A stretch of DNA of 64,000 bases from Anoxynatronum buryatiense (GCF_900182905.1 NZ_FXUF01000010.1:62001-126000), one strand, 5' to 3'; shown: positions 20,722-29,727, counted from the stretch's first letter. Numbers and translations: made by a program. The notes: a model not told the origin generated them from the sequence alone.

Positions 20722-21225
20722 ATGCAATCCGTCAAAAAAGCAGTTACCACTCTCACCAAAGCGGCAACGCTCATTAGTATCATTGTCATTTTTGGAACGA
20801 TGATGCTTACTGTCTTTGATGTTTTGGGGAGATTTGTTTTTAACAAACCAATTGCCGGTACGTTTGAACTAACCCGCATTGGCTTAGCCATGATCGTTTT
20901 CCCTGCACTGGGAGTTGCTCAGCTTGAAAAGGAAAACATCGGAATCACCATTGTGTATGACCGCCTTGGCCTGACTGTTCGCAAAGTACTTGATGTTTTG
21001 ATTGCAGTGGTAAGCCTGGGTTTGTTTTCCATCGTGTTTTGGCAGATGATCAAGCATGCCCAGCGTATACAGGCCTCCGGTCTCATTACCAGCGTATTAA
21101 GAATGCCTGTTCATCCATGGATATTAGCGGGAGCGGCAGGTGTTTTTGTTCTGGTGCTGGTGTTAATCATTGATTTTATAGAAACCATTCAGGCACTCAA
21201 GGGAGGGAATGCAGGCGATGAGTAA
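20722..21225 (+). CDS. dctQ: TRAP transporter small permease (DctQ family)
   Basis: A 167-aa membrane protein with four predicted helices (AATLISIIVIFGTMMLTVF, GLAMIVFPALGVAQL, VLDVLIAVVSLGLFSIVFW, ILAGAAGVFVLVLVLIID). DVLGRFVFNKPIAGTFELTR is the usual DctQ signature after helix 1. It is the small membrane subunit that docks DctP and DctM. CACGGAGGTGGTCAC precedes the ATG at 20722, and the end overlaps dctM by 8 bases. Confidence 0.92.
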   Translation: MQSVKKAVTTLTKAATLISIIVIFGTMMLTVFDVLGRFVFNKPIAGTFELTRIGLAMIVFPALGVAQLEKENIGITIVYDRLGLTVRKVLDVLIAVVSLGLFSIVFWQMIKHAQRIQASGLITSVLRMPVHPWILAGAAGVFVLVLVLIIDFIETIQALKGGNAGDE

Positions 21226-22513
21226 CGAGATGATTGGCTTACTGGGAATTGTACTACTCTTTGTCCTGATCTTGATCAAAATTCCTATTGGATTTTCCAT
21301 GATCATTGTGGGTGCATTGGGTTATGCGGTGCTGATGAGTCCGGCAGCCGCACTGGCCAAGTTGGGGGCAGACCTCTTTAATAATGCACACAGCTATTCC
21401 CTCAGCGTAATTCCCATGTTTACACTGATGGGTATGTTTATCGGTCAGTCAGGATTAGGCAGAGATCTGTTTCGGGCTTTTAACGCCTGGCTTGGCCATA
21501 TTCGCGGCGGCTTGTCAATCGCAACAGTGGTCACCTGTGCTGCTTTTGCTGCCGTATCAGGCTCAGTGATTGCAACAACGGCAACCATTGCCACCGTTGC
21601 AGTGCCTGAAATGCGTGCAATGAAATATAAAGACAGTCTGATCGCAGGATGTGTGGCCTCGGGGAGCACCCTTGGAATTTTGATTCCACCCAGCTCTGTG
21701 CTTATTATTTACGGTGTGCTCACTGAGGAATCCATTGGCCAGCTATTGATTGCCGGTATTTTGCCTGGTCTGATGACGGCATTTCTGCTGGCTCTGACAG
21801 CCTATATTATGGTCAGAATAAACCCCTCACTTGCTCCGGGGGTTGTCAAATCAACCTTCAGTGACCGTATGAACTCCTTGAAACTTGTTTGGCCCATCCC
21901 CATGATTTTCATCATCACCATGGGCGGAATCTATCGAGGCGTCTTTACACCCACCGAAGGTGGTGCCATCGGTGCATTCATGTCGTTGATTTTCTGCCTC
22001 GTTGGCAGAAGAATAAAGTGGCAAGGCTTTACAGCCTCTCTCACTGAAACAGCAAAAGTAGTGGCCATGCTGATGATTATGCTGGTTGGCGGTGTCATGT
22101 TCGGTAACTTTTTATCCATTAGCAGAATTCCGCTGTTTTTAACCAGGCACATGAGCGATTTACCGCCATTGATCCTCATGACAACGATTTTTCTTTGCTA
22201 TTTTGTTGCCGGATTTTTCATGGATGCCATGGCCATTCTTGTGATTTTCACCGGTCTATTCTATCCAATGGTTCTGGCTGCCGGTTACAATGGGATCTGG
22301 TACGGGGTTGTCACCATCCTCATGATCTTAATCGGATTCCTCACACCACCGGTCGGTGTAGTCAGTGTCATAACGGCAAGCATTTCAAAAATCAAACTGG
22401 AAACAGTGTTTAAAGGCGTGATCCCTTTCTGGATAGCTTTGATTGTTTCCACCTTTATCATTATTCTTTTCCCAGGTATTGCGACCTACCTGCCCAACTT
22501 AATGATGCGATAG
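21218..22513 (+). CDS. dctM: TRAP transporter large permease (DctM family)
   Basis: A 431-aa polytopic protein of about 12 helices. Hallmarks include IPIGFSMIIVGALGYAVL, SVIPMFTLMGMFIGQSGLGRDLF, AAFAAVSGSVIATTATIATVAVPEM, SGSTLGILIPPSSVLIIYGVLTEESI and GFLTPPVGVVSVITASISK. It translocates the DctP-bound substrate with sodium. An ATG at 21209 is too close to GGGAGGG, so the ATG at 21218 is taken. It overlaps dctQ, consistent with an operon. Confidence 0.93.
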   Translation: MSNEMIGLLGIVLLFVLILIKIPIGFSMIIVGALGYAVLMSPAAALAKLGADLFNNAHSYSLSVIPMFTLMGMFIGQSGLGRDLFRAFNAWLGHIRGGLSIATVVTCAAFAAVSGSVIATTATIATVAVPEMRAMKYKDSLIAGCVASGSTLGILIPPSSVLIIYGVLTEESIGQLLIAGILPGLMTAFLLALTAYIMVRINPSLAPGVVKSTFSDRMNSLKLVWPIPMIFIITMGGIYRGVFTPTEGGAIGAFMSLIFCLVGRRIKWQGFTASLTETAKVVAMLMIMLVGGVMFGNFLSISRIPLFLTRHMSDLPPLILMTTIFLCYFVAGFFMDAMAILVIFTGLFYPMVLAAGYNGIWYGVVTILMILIGFLTPPVGVVSVITASISKIKLETVFKGVIPFWIALIVSTFIIILFPGIATYLPNLMMR

Positions 22514-22582
22514 TCAGATCTACGTCCTATTGATCCTCGGCTCACTATATTTGAACGTATGCTCTGTTGATGGAGGGATTAG

Positions 22583-23434
22583 ATGAACACAGACAACGCT
22601 CAACCCAAGCCCCTTGAGTCCCAGGAAATTATCAATACGCTTTTGCATCTGGCACCCATGATTCAGCAATTATTTCCCTTCGACTGTATGTTGGCCGTTT
22701 CTGACAGAGACACCATTCTTAAAAATGTTCAGACAAGTACATTCACTGCAGACAGCGAAGGACTCAACGTTAAAAAAGGCAGTTCCATTGAAAAGGCCAT
22801 GCATACCGGCAAGGTGACGAAAGCACAGGTGCCGAAGGAAGTCTACGGCGTTCCCTTTAATGCCATTTCAGTACCGGTGACCGATGAAAGTGGTCTTGTC
22901 ATTGGATGCATGAGCATTGCCATCAGTCTCGAACAGCAGGAGCTCCTCAACGAGGCCTTGCAGTCTTTTTTCAGCAACTCCGCTGAAATCGTTTCCACAA
23001 CTGAAGCCTTAACGGCTTCTGCCCAGGAACTATCCGGCGAAATGACGCTTCTCAATGAAATGCAGCAGGAAATGATTCGCCAGGTTGAAGAAACCGATGC
23101 CATTCTTGGAATGATTGAAAAAATTGCTTCCAGCTCCAACATGCTGGGCCTTAATGCTTCCATTGAAGCAGCCCGGGCCGGATCTCAGGGTAAAGGATTT
23201 GCCGTTGTGGCAGGGGAAATTCGAAAAATGGCGGATCAAAGCACCAGTGCCATCTCTGAAATCAAGCGGATTACAGATCTATTAAAGCAAAAGGTTGTCA
23301 CCATCAGTCAGTCAACACAGCGAGTCTCTGAAATTGCCCTGAACCAGGCAGCCTCATCCGAAGAAATCAGTGTTGCGTTACAGCAGCTTTCAGACTCTGT
23401 TTCAGAAATGGAAAAAGCTGCCAAAATCATGTGA
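22583..23434 (+). CDS. Soluble methyl-accepting chemotaxis-type receptor
   Basis: A 283-aa protein with no membrane segment. Residues 1-125 form a small sensory domain ([41 protein letters not shown]) that resembles cytoplasmic GAF/PAS-like sensors. Residues about 130-283 form a short MCP signalling coiled coil, with the hairpin tip [35 protein letters not shown] that binds CheA/CheW. It lies 69 bases after dctM on the same strand and before a terminator, so it is probably the last gene of the TRAP operon and may report the imported compound or its breakdown. Confidence 0.88.
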   Translation: MNTDNAQPKPLESQEIINTLLHLAPMIQQLFPFDCMLAVSDRDTILKNVQTSTFTADSEGLNVKKGSSIEKAMHTGKVTKAQVPKEVYGVPFNAISVPVTDESGLVIGCMSIAISLEQQELLNEALQSFFSNSAEIVSTTEALTASAQELSGEMTLLNEMQQEMIRQVEETDAILGMIEKIASSSNMLGLNASIEAARAGSQGKGFAVVAGEIRKMADQSTSAISEIKRITDLLKQKVVTISQSTQRVSEIALNQAASSEEISVALQQLSDSVSEMEKAAKIM

Positions 23435-23493
23435 TGGCTTTCTTTAATGATTGTTCCCTGTGCGGATTATCCATTGTTTTTATCAGTCAATCA

Positions 23494-23541
23494 GAGTGGA
23501 CACCTGTCTCCCTGGAATTTTATCAGGCGACGTGTCCACTC
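23494..23541 (+). terminator. Terminator of the TRAP-MCP operon
   Basis: A 10-bp stem GAGTGGACAC / GTGTCCACTC, followed by TCTTTATTTG. Confidence 0.8.
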
Positions 23542-23631
23542 TCTTTATTTGTTCTGTTATTCCTTGGTTTCTCCTCTAACCCACCCTTTTCACTCTTAGT
23601 CCCACCATCTCCGACCGACTTGCTATTGATC

Positions 23632-23659
23632 TTGACGCATTTTCGTGGTGTAATATGAA
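23632..23659 (+). promoter_or_regulatory. Promoter of two-component operon
   Basis: TTGACG (23632-23637) and TATGAA (23654-23659), 16-base spacer, 27 bases before the histidine kinase ATG. Confidence 0.5.
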
Positions 23660-23686
23660 TACCTCACACAGGCAGGTGATGCGCTC

Positions 23687-25096
23687 ATGTATTCAGGCAA
23701 TGCCTATATTTTTCTTTTTTTTGTTTATGGCCTGGCTTTTTTTACCATGGGAATTGCCGCCCTGCTGCAGCAAGGCACCACCCGAAGCAGCAGTTTTCCC
23801 CTGCAGCGCTCCATTGTCTACCTGGGGCTTTTCGGTGTTATCCACGGGTTCACGGAATGGATCATCATGGTACGGATCTCCGGACTGGTTCCCGGTTTTC
23901 AGCGGCATCTTTTTGCCCTGGGCACTTTTACCAATGGTATTTCTTTTGTTTTTCTGTGGGTGTTTGGCGCATGCCTGTTGCAAAACAGCAGTGAAACCAT
24001 CCGCAGAAGAATGTGCCAGATTCCCTGGTTTGTTTTCGGCGGCTGGACCCTTGCGTTTGTGGCAGCCTATGCTGTTTACGGTACCTCACAGCTGCACTGG
24101 GTTTTTCTGGAAGACATTTTCAGCCGCTACTTCATCGGTTTTCCCGGTGCCGTCATCACTGTCTATGCCCTGTTCCGCAATGCCCGGGAGCTTCATGAGC
24201 TGAAACTGACAAGAGCTGCCCTGAAAATGCGGGGGTTGGCCGTTCTATTTGCCTCTTATGGCTTTTTTGCCGGTTTAATTGTGGATAATAAAGGTTTTTT
24301 TCCCAGTAATGTTCTGAATAAAGACGCCTTTCTCCACCTCACCGGTTTTCCTGTGGAGGTGGGGCGGGCGGCCAGTGCCATTGCCATCACCTTGCTCTTT
24401 GTGAACCTGATACGTCTCTTTGAGTGGGAAAACGAGAGAAATCTGAAGCGCCTGACAGAGCAGCAAACCATTTCACAACAGCGCAGTGAGATGGGCCGGG
24501 AACTGCACGATGTGATCGTCCAGCATCTCTTTGTCACAGGCCTTAAACTGGAAGAACTGATGGAACAGGAAGACAATCCCCGGCATTTGCAGGCGCTTAC
24601 CGACATCAGGCAAGATCTCAACTGGTCGATGGATCAGATTCGCGCTTTCATCGGCCACGGCCCGGAGCCAGTGATTCAAATGGAAGATTTGCGCAGCGGG
24701 TTACGGGCTTTATTGCAACAATTTGAAAAGAGCTGGGGCATTCCTGTCTCTTTTGAGGATCAGGTGCCGGCCTTTACCTACGGAGCTCTCTCCAGGGAAA
24801 AAACGACCCATATTTATTACATTATTCAGGAAGCGCTCTGGAATGCTTTCAAACACTCAGAAGCCACCCGGCTGACCATCGTGATTCGTTCCACCATGTC
24901 CAGTTTCATTGCCAGTGTCAAGGATAATGGGAAAGGATTTTCGCCACAGGAGGTTCCTGCTGACAGTCATTTCGGCCTTCAGCATATGAAAGAACGGGCA
25001 CAGGAAATCAACGGAGTGCTGACCATTAGCAGTCATTCCAATGGCACCACTGTTATGATCAGTGTTCCCTGGGAGGAGTCGGAAAATGATGAGTGA
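23687..25096 (+). CDS. Sensor histidine kinase, NarL-type (HisKA_3)
   Basis: A 469-aa kinase. Residues 1-245 are hydrophobic with about six or seven membrane helices and no large extracellular loop, so it senses at or within the membrane. The dimerisation domain holds RELHDVIVQHLFVTGLKLEEL with phospho-acceptor His274. The ATPase domain has the N box ALWNAFKHSEATRL, the G1 box VKDNGKGF and HFGLQHMKERAQEINGVLTI. It phosphorylates the response regulator whose start overlaps its end by 11 bases. The signal is unknown. Confidence 0.9.
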   Translation: MYSGNAYIFLFFVYGLAFFTMGIAALLQQGTTRSSSFPLQRSIVYLGLFGVIHGFTEWIIMVRISGLVPGFQRHLFALGTFTNGISFVFLWVFGACLLQNSSETIRRRMCQIPWFVFGGWTLAFVAAYAVYGTSQLHWVFLEDIFSRYFIGFPGAVITVYALFRNARELHELKLTRAALKMRGLAVLFASYGFFAGLIVDNKGFFPSNVLNKDAFLHLTGFPVEVGRAASAIAITLLFVNLIRLFEWENERNLKRLTEQQTISQQRSEMGRELHDVIVQHLFVTGLKLEELMEQEDNPRHLQALTDIRQDLNWSMDQIRAFIGHGPEPVIQMEDLRSGLRALLQQFEKSWGIPVSFEDQVPAFTYGALSREKTTHIYYIIQEALWNAFKHSEATRLTIVIRSTMSSFIASVKDNGKGFSPQEVPADSHFGLQHMKERAQEINGVLTISSHSNGTTVMISVPWEESENDE

Positions 25097-25736
25097 GAAT
25101 GAAGAAAAGGTGCTGAAAATATTTCTGGTGGATGACCATGCCATTGTTCGCTCGGGGATACGTTCACTCATTGAACGGAGCGAGGGTATGACTGTCTGCG
25201 GTGAAGCCGGGACATTAAAAGAAGCTTATGCCGGTATCCCCGGGAGTTCGCCTGATATTGTTCTGCTTGACATAAAGCTGCCCGATGGGGATGGTGCTTC
25301 TGGCTGCCGTGAAATTAAAAAGCAGAATCCCCATGTGAAGGTGATGATTTTGTCAGCTTTCGCTGAGGATACCATTGTGCTGGAAGCCATTAAGTCAGGC
25401 GCAGAGGGATATCTGCTGAAAAGCGTTGACAGCAAAAGCATCATTAAAGGTCTGCGGGATGTGGCACAGGGAAACCCGGCCCTTGATCCGGTGATCATGG
25501 CAAAAGTGATGAACGCTGTGAAGGAGGGGCCTTCATCTGATGAAACACTGAGCTTGCAGGAACAGCAGATCATCGAACTGGTCAGCCAGGGAAAAACCAA
25601 CCGGGAGATCAGCGAAGTGCTGTTTATTTCCGAAAAAACCGCACGCAATAATGTGAGCCGCATTTTGAAGAAGCTGAATGCCTCCAACCGAACTGAAGCT
25701 GCCATGTACTGGCAAAAACGAAAGACACTTCGGTAG
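25086..25736 (+). CDS. Response regulator, NarL/LuxR family
   Basis: A 216-aa regulator. The receiver domain has the acidic pair D16/D17 (FLVDDHAIVRSGI), phospho-acceptor D62 (LLDIKLPDGDG) and a lysine in YLLKSVDSKS. The C-terminal LuxR-type HTH reads QQIIELVSQGKTNREISEVLFISEKTARNNVSRILKKL. GGGAGGAGTCGGAAA precedes the start, and the overlap with the kinase shows translational coupling. The targets are unknown; the FMN-binding-like lipoprotein gene downstream is one candidate. Confidence 0.92.
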   Translation: MMSENEEKVLKIFLVDDHAIVRSGIRSLIERSEGMTVCGEAGTLKEAYAGIPGSSPDIVLLDIKLPDGDGASGCREIKKQNPHVKVMILSAFAEDTIVLEAIKSGAEGYLLKSVDSKSIIKGLRDVAQGNPALDPVIMAKVMNAVKEGPSSDETLSLQEQQIIELVSQGKTNREISEVLFISEKTARNNVSRILKKLNASNRTEAAMYWQKRKTLR

Positions 25737-26037
25737 TATTACCGTTGCAAGTTCCACAAACCTCTCCATGAAGCCCTGAATCTGCGGGATGCACTGCCAT
25801 CCAAAAAGGTTCAGGGCTTTTTCATGTGGAGAGTACCCCTTGGGTTTAACAAAGCACCCCAGCAGTTCAGATTTCTAATCCCTGGGATGATTGTCCTTCA
25901 TTTAGGGACATATGCTGGTCGAGAGGTGCACCTGGCGAAACGTTTTCATGATAGATTGAGCTTAACCCATATGGTGCCAATTGTCGCCACATGTTGTGAC
26001 CATTTTAACAAACTACTTAATCTGAAAGGGAGAGATC
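25737..26037. other. Intergenic region before lipoprotein gene
   Basis: This 301-base region starts with the terminator at 25771-25823. The rest contains TGTCC-N8-GGGACA (about 25888-25906), a possible operator, and no clear promoter pair or open frame. Confidence 0.4.
25771..25823 (+). terminator. Terminator after response regulator
   Basis: AAGCCCTGAA (25771-25780) pairs with TTCAGGGCTT (25810-25819), followed by TTT. Flanking CTCTCCATG and CATGTGGAGAG can extend the stem. Confidence 0.75.
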
Positions 26038-27150
26038 ATGATGCGCAAGAAATTACTACCATTGTCACTTGTTGTCCTCTTACTCATCACCCTGGGCCTG
26101 ACCACTGCCTGTTCCCCTGCTGACACCGGAACCACCGAAGCACCGGAATCACCAGCAACAGAGCAGCCGGCAACTCCTGCACCACCGTCTCTGGCAGGCC
26201 ATTATGTGGGATATTCCTGGCGGGGTGAAGCTGACGGCGGTTCTTTTGAAGAATCCGACCAGTATGTTGAAACCATTCTGGAACTGGATGATGACGGGAT
26301 CATCACCGATGCCACCATGCGTTTTTTTGTACTGATGGACGGATACTGGACCACCCGCCAAAGCGGCAATGCCTATTTGAAAGCTGACTTTTCCGTTGAA
26401 CCCGTTGCCGCCGTCCCAGGCGACGATTACAAACGCGGCACTTCCATGTTCACCGTTTATACTGCTGACATGATGTCTTTTTACGCCGTGGCTGCTGATG
26501 ACAACGGCACTGTCATTGTGGGAATGGTGGATCCGGTCACCCGTTACCTGTACGAGTCTAAATTTGAAGCTGACTTTGATTTTTCAATGCCTGTGGGCGA
26601 TGTGACCATCGGCAGCGGCTTGCTGATTCCCACTGTTCGCACCTCCAGCGGCGGTCTGATGAAGCCTGCCTCATGGGATGAGCTGGCTGACAAGAATTTC
26701 TTCAATATTGATATATGGTCTCATGTGGTGAATGATATGGGTATTCTGGCAGAAATTGATGAAAGCTCCAGTATTCAGGAATTCCTGGAAGCAATGGGAG
26801 TTGAATTTGCCGATGGTGTTCCCCAATCCAAAGACGCTTCCTATGGTTACTTCGGTTTGGGTGGTTGGGCAGGTAACTACGATGCCATTGCCCAGAATCT
26901 GATTGGTCAGGATGCCACTCAGATGACATCACTGGTTGACTGGTCAGTCTCACGATATGCGGGAGCTGTCAACGACGATAACATCTTTGGGGTGGATGTT
27001 GAATCCGGTGCCACCCGAACGGTGCAAAATTCAATTGATGGCATCTCTGGTGCAACAGTGCGCATTTCACGGGAATCCACTTCGTTCCAGCGTGCCTTGG
27101 TGGATGCCGGTATTCTCAGTGAAGATGAAGTGATCATCGGTCGCTTCTAA
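26038..27150 (+). CDS. Lipoprotein with FMN-binding-like C-terminal motif
   Basis: A 370-aa protein. Its signal peptide ends in the lipobox LTTACS, followed by a Pro/Thr/Glu-rich linker and two repeat-like halves. The end of each chain region reads NSIDGISGATVRISRES, which matches the D-x-x-SGAT-x motif where ApbE attaches FMN to Thr in NqrC/RnfG/NosR-type FMN-binding domains. GGWAGNYDAIAQNLIGQDATQMTSL before it is consistent with such a domain. An extracytoplasmic electron-transfer role is inferred. AAAGGGAGAGATC precedes tandem ATGs. Downstream is a terminator; upstream is a two-component pair. The FMN assignment rests on the motif only. Confidence 0.7.
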   Translation: MMRKKLLPLSLVVLLLITLGLTTACSPADTGTTEAPESPATEQPATPAPPSLAGHYVGYSWRGEADGGSFEESDQYVETILELDDDGIITDATMRFFVLMDGYWTTRQSGNAYLKADFSVEPVAAVPGDDYKRGTSMFTVYTADMMSFYAVAADDNGTVIVGMVDPVTRYLYESKFEADFDFSMPVGDVTIGSGLLIPTVRTSSGGLMKPASWDELADKNFFNIDIWSHVVNDMGILAEIDESSSIQEFLEAMGVEFADGVPQSKDASYGYFGLGGWAGNYDAIAQNLIGQDATQMTSLVDWSVSRYAGAVNDDNIFGVDVESGATRTVQNSIDGISGATVRISRESTSFQRALVDAGILSEDEVIIGRF

Positions 27151-27195
27151 TTTTAAAACGGCAATCCCCTTCCCCTCCCATCAATTTGTTTCAAA

Positions 27196-27234
27196 CAAAG
27201 AAGTCTTCTGCCATCTGTGCAGGAGGCTTCTTTG
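27196..27234 (+). terminator. Terminator after lipoprotein gene
   Basis: CAAAGAAG-CT-CTGC pairs with GCAG-AG-CTTCTTTG across a short loop, with two mismatches. The descending arm is tandemly repeated just downstream. Confidence 0.6.
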
Positions 27235-27259
27235 TCTGTGCAGAAAGCTTCTTTGTCTG
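27219..27259 (+). repeat. Tandem repeat of terminator arm
   Basis: GCAGGAGGCTTCTTTGTCTG (27219-27238) is repeated as GCAGAAAGCTTCTTTGTCTG (27240-27259), two mismatches, period 21 bases. Confidence 0.7.
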
Positions 27260-27391
27260 CTCCATAATGAAGCGTGCATTGACCGGCAGCATTCATTCAA
27301 CGGTTACTGACTTGCAGTGCCTTGAAAACTGTGGTATATTGTTATTGACGATTTCCGATATCGTATTTCGATTATGTTAAAGGAGGGTGTC

Positions 27392-27718
27392 ATGATGGAA
27401 GACCGAGTACTCCGAAAACTGTTTCTTGGTTTTATTCAGATCCATTTGCTGCATCATGCTTCCAAGGAGCCCATCTATGGTTCATGGATGATGGATGAAC
27501 TGCGTCACCACGGCTACGACATCAGCCCCGGTACCCTTTATCCGATATTTCACTCCCTTGAAAAAGAGGGACATCTTGTTCATGAAACGCGGGTGGATGA
27601 TGGTCGAATGAGAAAGTACTATCGAACCACTCCCAAGGGCGATGCCTTACTGGCGGCTGCCAGGGATAAAGCCCTGGAACTGGTTCGGGAAACGGAGGGA
27701 AAGCATGTTTCAGATTAA
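27392..27718 (+). CDS. PadR family transcriptional regulator
   Basis: A 108-aa regulator with the PadR winged helix: IQIHLLHHASKEPIYGSWMMDELRHHGYDISPGTLYPIFHSLEKEGHLVHETRVDDGRMRKYYRTTPKG. The G-T-L-Y-P and Y-Y-x-T-x-x-G patterns are diagnostic. AAAGGAGGGTGTC precedes the ATG at 27392. It overlaps the ABC ATPase gene by 14 bases, so it is the first gene of an exporter operon and probably its repressor. ACGAT-N7-ATCGT lies at about 27349-27365 near the likely promoter and is a candidate operator. Confidence 0.9.
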   Translation: MMEDRVLRKLFLGFIQIHLLHHASKEPIYGSWMMDELRHHGYDISPGTLYPIFHSLEKEGHLVHETRVDDGRMRKYYRTTPKGDALLAAARDKALELVRETEGKHVSD

Positions 27719-28355
27719 TCAGCTGCGTGTTGGTTCCATATTGGATATTCCTGCCCTGACCATTGAACCACAAACCATCACCTGTATCAACGGCGAAAGC
27801 GGCAGCGGAAAGAGTACTTTTTTGCGTCTGCTGAATCGAATGATCTCTCCTGATACTGGAACAATCAACTACCAGGGAACCCCCCTTGAAGAGATTGATC
27901 CGGTTACCCTGCGTCGCCAGGTGGTGATGATGTCTCAGGAGCCATTGCTTTTCCCCGGCAGCATTGCCGATAATCTGCAGATGGGCCTGCGCTTTTCAGA
28001 AAAACCGGATGCCTCGGGAACGGAACTGGCTGAGATGCTTCGGTTTGTCAAGCTGCAACAACCACTGGATAAAGATCCCTTCAAACTTTCCGGCGGTGAA
28101 AAACAGCGCCTGGCCCTTGGCCGGGTGCTGCTGATGAACCCCGATGTTTTGCTGCTGGATGAACCTTCTGCTTCCCTTGACGATGAAACCGAAAGCTTCG
28201 TTTTGCAGCGTGTGGTGGAGCGTGTGCATCAGCAGCAGAAAACATTGCTGCTGGTCACCCATTCAAAAACCCTGGCGGCCTCCATGGGCGAAAAACATCT
28301 TGTTTTTGCCCATGGAACACCCCGAGATGTCACAGGAGGTATCTCCCATGAATGA
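27705..28355 (+). CDS. ABC transporter ATP-binding protein (FetA/YbbL-like)
   Basis: A 216-aa ATPase with Walker A GESGSGKSTFL, the Q-loop in VVMMSQEPLLFPGSI, the signature LSGGEKQRLALGR, Walker B VLLLDEPSASLD and the switch histidine in LVTHSK. The compact size and the UPF0014-type permease encoded next place it with FetA/YbbL, the ATPase of an iron-export system in E. coli. The substrate here is inferred to be a metal ion or a toxic compound. GGAGGGAAAGC precedes the ATG; it overlaps both neighbours. Confidence 0.9.
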   Translation: MFQINQLRVGSILDIPALTIEPQTITCINGESGSGKSTFLRLLNRMISPDTGTINYQGTPLEEIDPVTLRRQVVMMSQEPLLFPGSIADNLQMGLRFSEKPDASGTELAEMLRFVKLQQPLDKDPFKLSGGEKQRLALGRVLLMNPDVLLLDEPSASLDDETESFVLQRVVERVHQQQKTLLLVTHSKTLAASMGEKHLVFAHGTPRDVTGGISHE

Positions 28356-29148
28356 GATTATTCAGCTTCAATTATGGCAGCTGGCTGCCGCCTATCTTTT
28401 TGTGGTTCTGCTCATACTGCTGGTGAAAGCCAGGGGTATTCCCAGGGAAAAAGAAATCTTTCTGGCCAGTGTCCGTATGACGCTGCAGCTCATTGTAACC
28501 GGATACGTGCTGGTGCTGATTTTCGATAACCCTCACCCCGCCATCACGCTGTTCACATTGATGGTGATGCAGGCTTTTGCCGTTTTCAACATTTACCAGC
28601 GGATTAAATCGCCCTTGACACCCGCCCTTAAAAGGATCATTGCCCTTGCCATGATTCTGGGAACAGGTGCCAGCCTCTTCTTCTTTATTCTGGTGGTAAT
28701 TCGCCTGGTTCCCTGGTACCACCCCCAGTATTTCATTCCTCTGGGGGGGATGATCATTGGCAATTCCATGACTGGAATTGCACTGGGAGCCGGAAAGCTT
28801 ATCGACGGTGTTCACCAACAGCGCCAGTTGGTGGAAGGTGCCTTGATGCTGGGAGCCACCCCCGCCGCAGCTGTCCGCCCTCTTGCCAACAGCGCCTTTG
28901 ACGCTGCCATTCTACCCACCATCAACTCCATGCTGGGGATGGGAATCGTCTTTCTACCCGGAATGATGACTGGTCAGATTCTTTCAGGCGTTTCTCCCGT
29001 AACCGCCATTGAATACCAGATTGCCATAATGCTGGGGATCACCGGCAGTGTCACGCTGACAGTGTTTCTCATGGTTTTTTATGGCTCACGAAGTTTTTTC
29101 AACCAGCAACAACAACTGGAGCTGCCCGCTGAACCGCCCCGTTCCTGA
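28348..29148 (+). CDS. ABC transporter permease, UPF0014 family (FetB/YbbM-like)
   Basis: A 266-aa membrane protein with about seven helices. It has ARGIPREKEIFLASVRMTLQLIVTGYVLVLIF at the N-terminus, FIPLGGMIIGNSMTGIALG in the middle and GALMLGATPAAAVRPLANSAFDAAILPTINSMLGMGIVFLPGMMTGQILSG, the family's most conserved block. It forms the membrane half of the exporter with the upstream ATPase. CAGGAGGTATCTCCC precedes the ATG. It is the last gene of the PadR operon, before a bidirectional terminator. Confidence 0.92.
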   Translation: MNEIIQLQLWQLAAAYLFVVLLILLVKARGIPREKEIFLASVRMTLQLIVTGYVLVLIFDNPHPAITLFTLMVMQAFAVFNIYQRIKSPLTPALKRIIALAMILGTGASLFFFILVVIRLVPWYHPQYFIPLGGMIIGNSMTGIALGAGKLIDGVHQQRQLVEGALMLGATPAAAVRPLANSAFDAAILPTINSMLGMGIVFLPGMMTGQILSGVSPVTAIEYQIAIMLGITGSVTLTVFLMVFYGSRSFFNQQQQLELPAEPPRS

Positions 29149-29208
29149 ATTATCCCCCTGACACAAGAAGTTCTTTCAGTGATCTCTTTTTTGCTGCTTC
29201 GGGAAAAT

Positions 29209-29253
29209 AATAAGGCTGTCCCCGACGGAAGATCGTCTGAGGACAGCCTTATT
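29209..29253. terminator. Bidirectional terminator
   Basis: A perfect 13-bp stem AATAAGGCTGTCC / GGACAGCCTTATT between the convergent permease and flavodoxin genes, with flanking A/T tracts. Confidence 0.88.
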
Positions 29254-29265
29254 GATTTTCATCCT

Positions 29266-29727
29266 TTAAAAACATCGCACCATTGAATCCACACATGCGG
29301 CCACACTTTTTTCCTGTTTTGATGCTGCCCAGAAAGCCACGGCACTGCCGGCCACCTGAGCGTTCTTGTCTTTGCAGATTTGCTTCATGGTATTCAGGGC
29401 CCGGTTGCCGCCTGTCCAGGCAAAAGGCAGCTGCTTGGTGACCATAACAGCCGTCTTTTTACCTGCCAGTGAGGGCAGCTGCTCCAAATAGGTTTTCATC
29501 ACCGCACTGAGGGAAAAACCCTGCACCGGTGACCCGAAGATCAGCCCTTCATAACCGTCCACTGTCGGCGTTGCCGCCAGCTGAAACTTCCCTTCTGCCG
29601 GTTCACCGGTAATGGTCACCTGCTCCAGGACGGCTTCGTGGCCGGCTTCTCCCAGTTTCTCCCTGATTTTTTCCGCCACCGACAGGGTATGGCCGGTTTG
29701 AGAGTACACAATGATTCCAATTTTCAT
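29266..29727 (-). CDS. Flavodoxin family protein
   Basis: A 153-aa flavodoxin-fold protein. The FMN phosphate loop is IVYSQTGHTLSVAEKI at residues 6-21, with GLIFGSPVQGFSLSAVMKTYLEQL (the 50s/60s loop) and a C-terminal AVAFWAASKQEKSVAACV. It probably carries electrons or acts as an NAD(P)H-linked flavoprotein in the cytoplasm. It is a single gene ended by the shared terminator. It could serve as a PFOR electron acceptor, but nothing in the context proves that. Confidence 0.85.
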   Translation of the reverse strand: MKIGIIVYSQTGHTLSVAEKIREKLGEAGHEAVLEQVTITGEPAEGKFQLAATPTVDGYEGLIFGSPVQGFSLSAVMKTYLEQLPSLAGKKTAVMVTKQLPFAWTGGNRALNTMKQICKDKNAQVAGSAVAFWAASKQEKSVAACVDSMVRCF

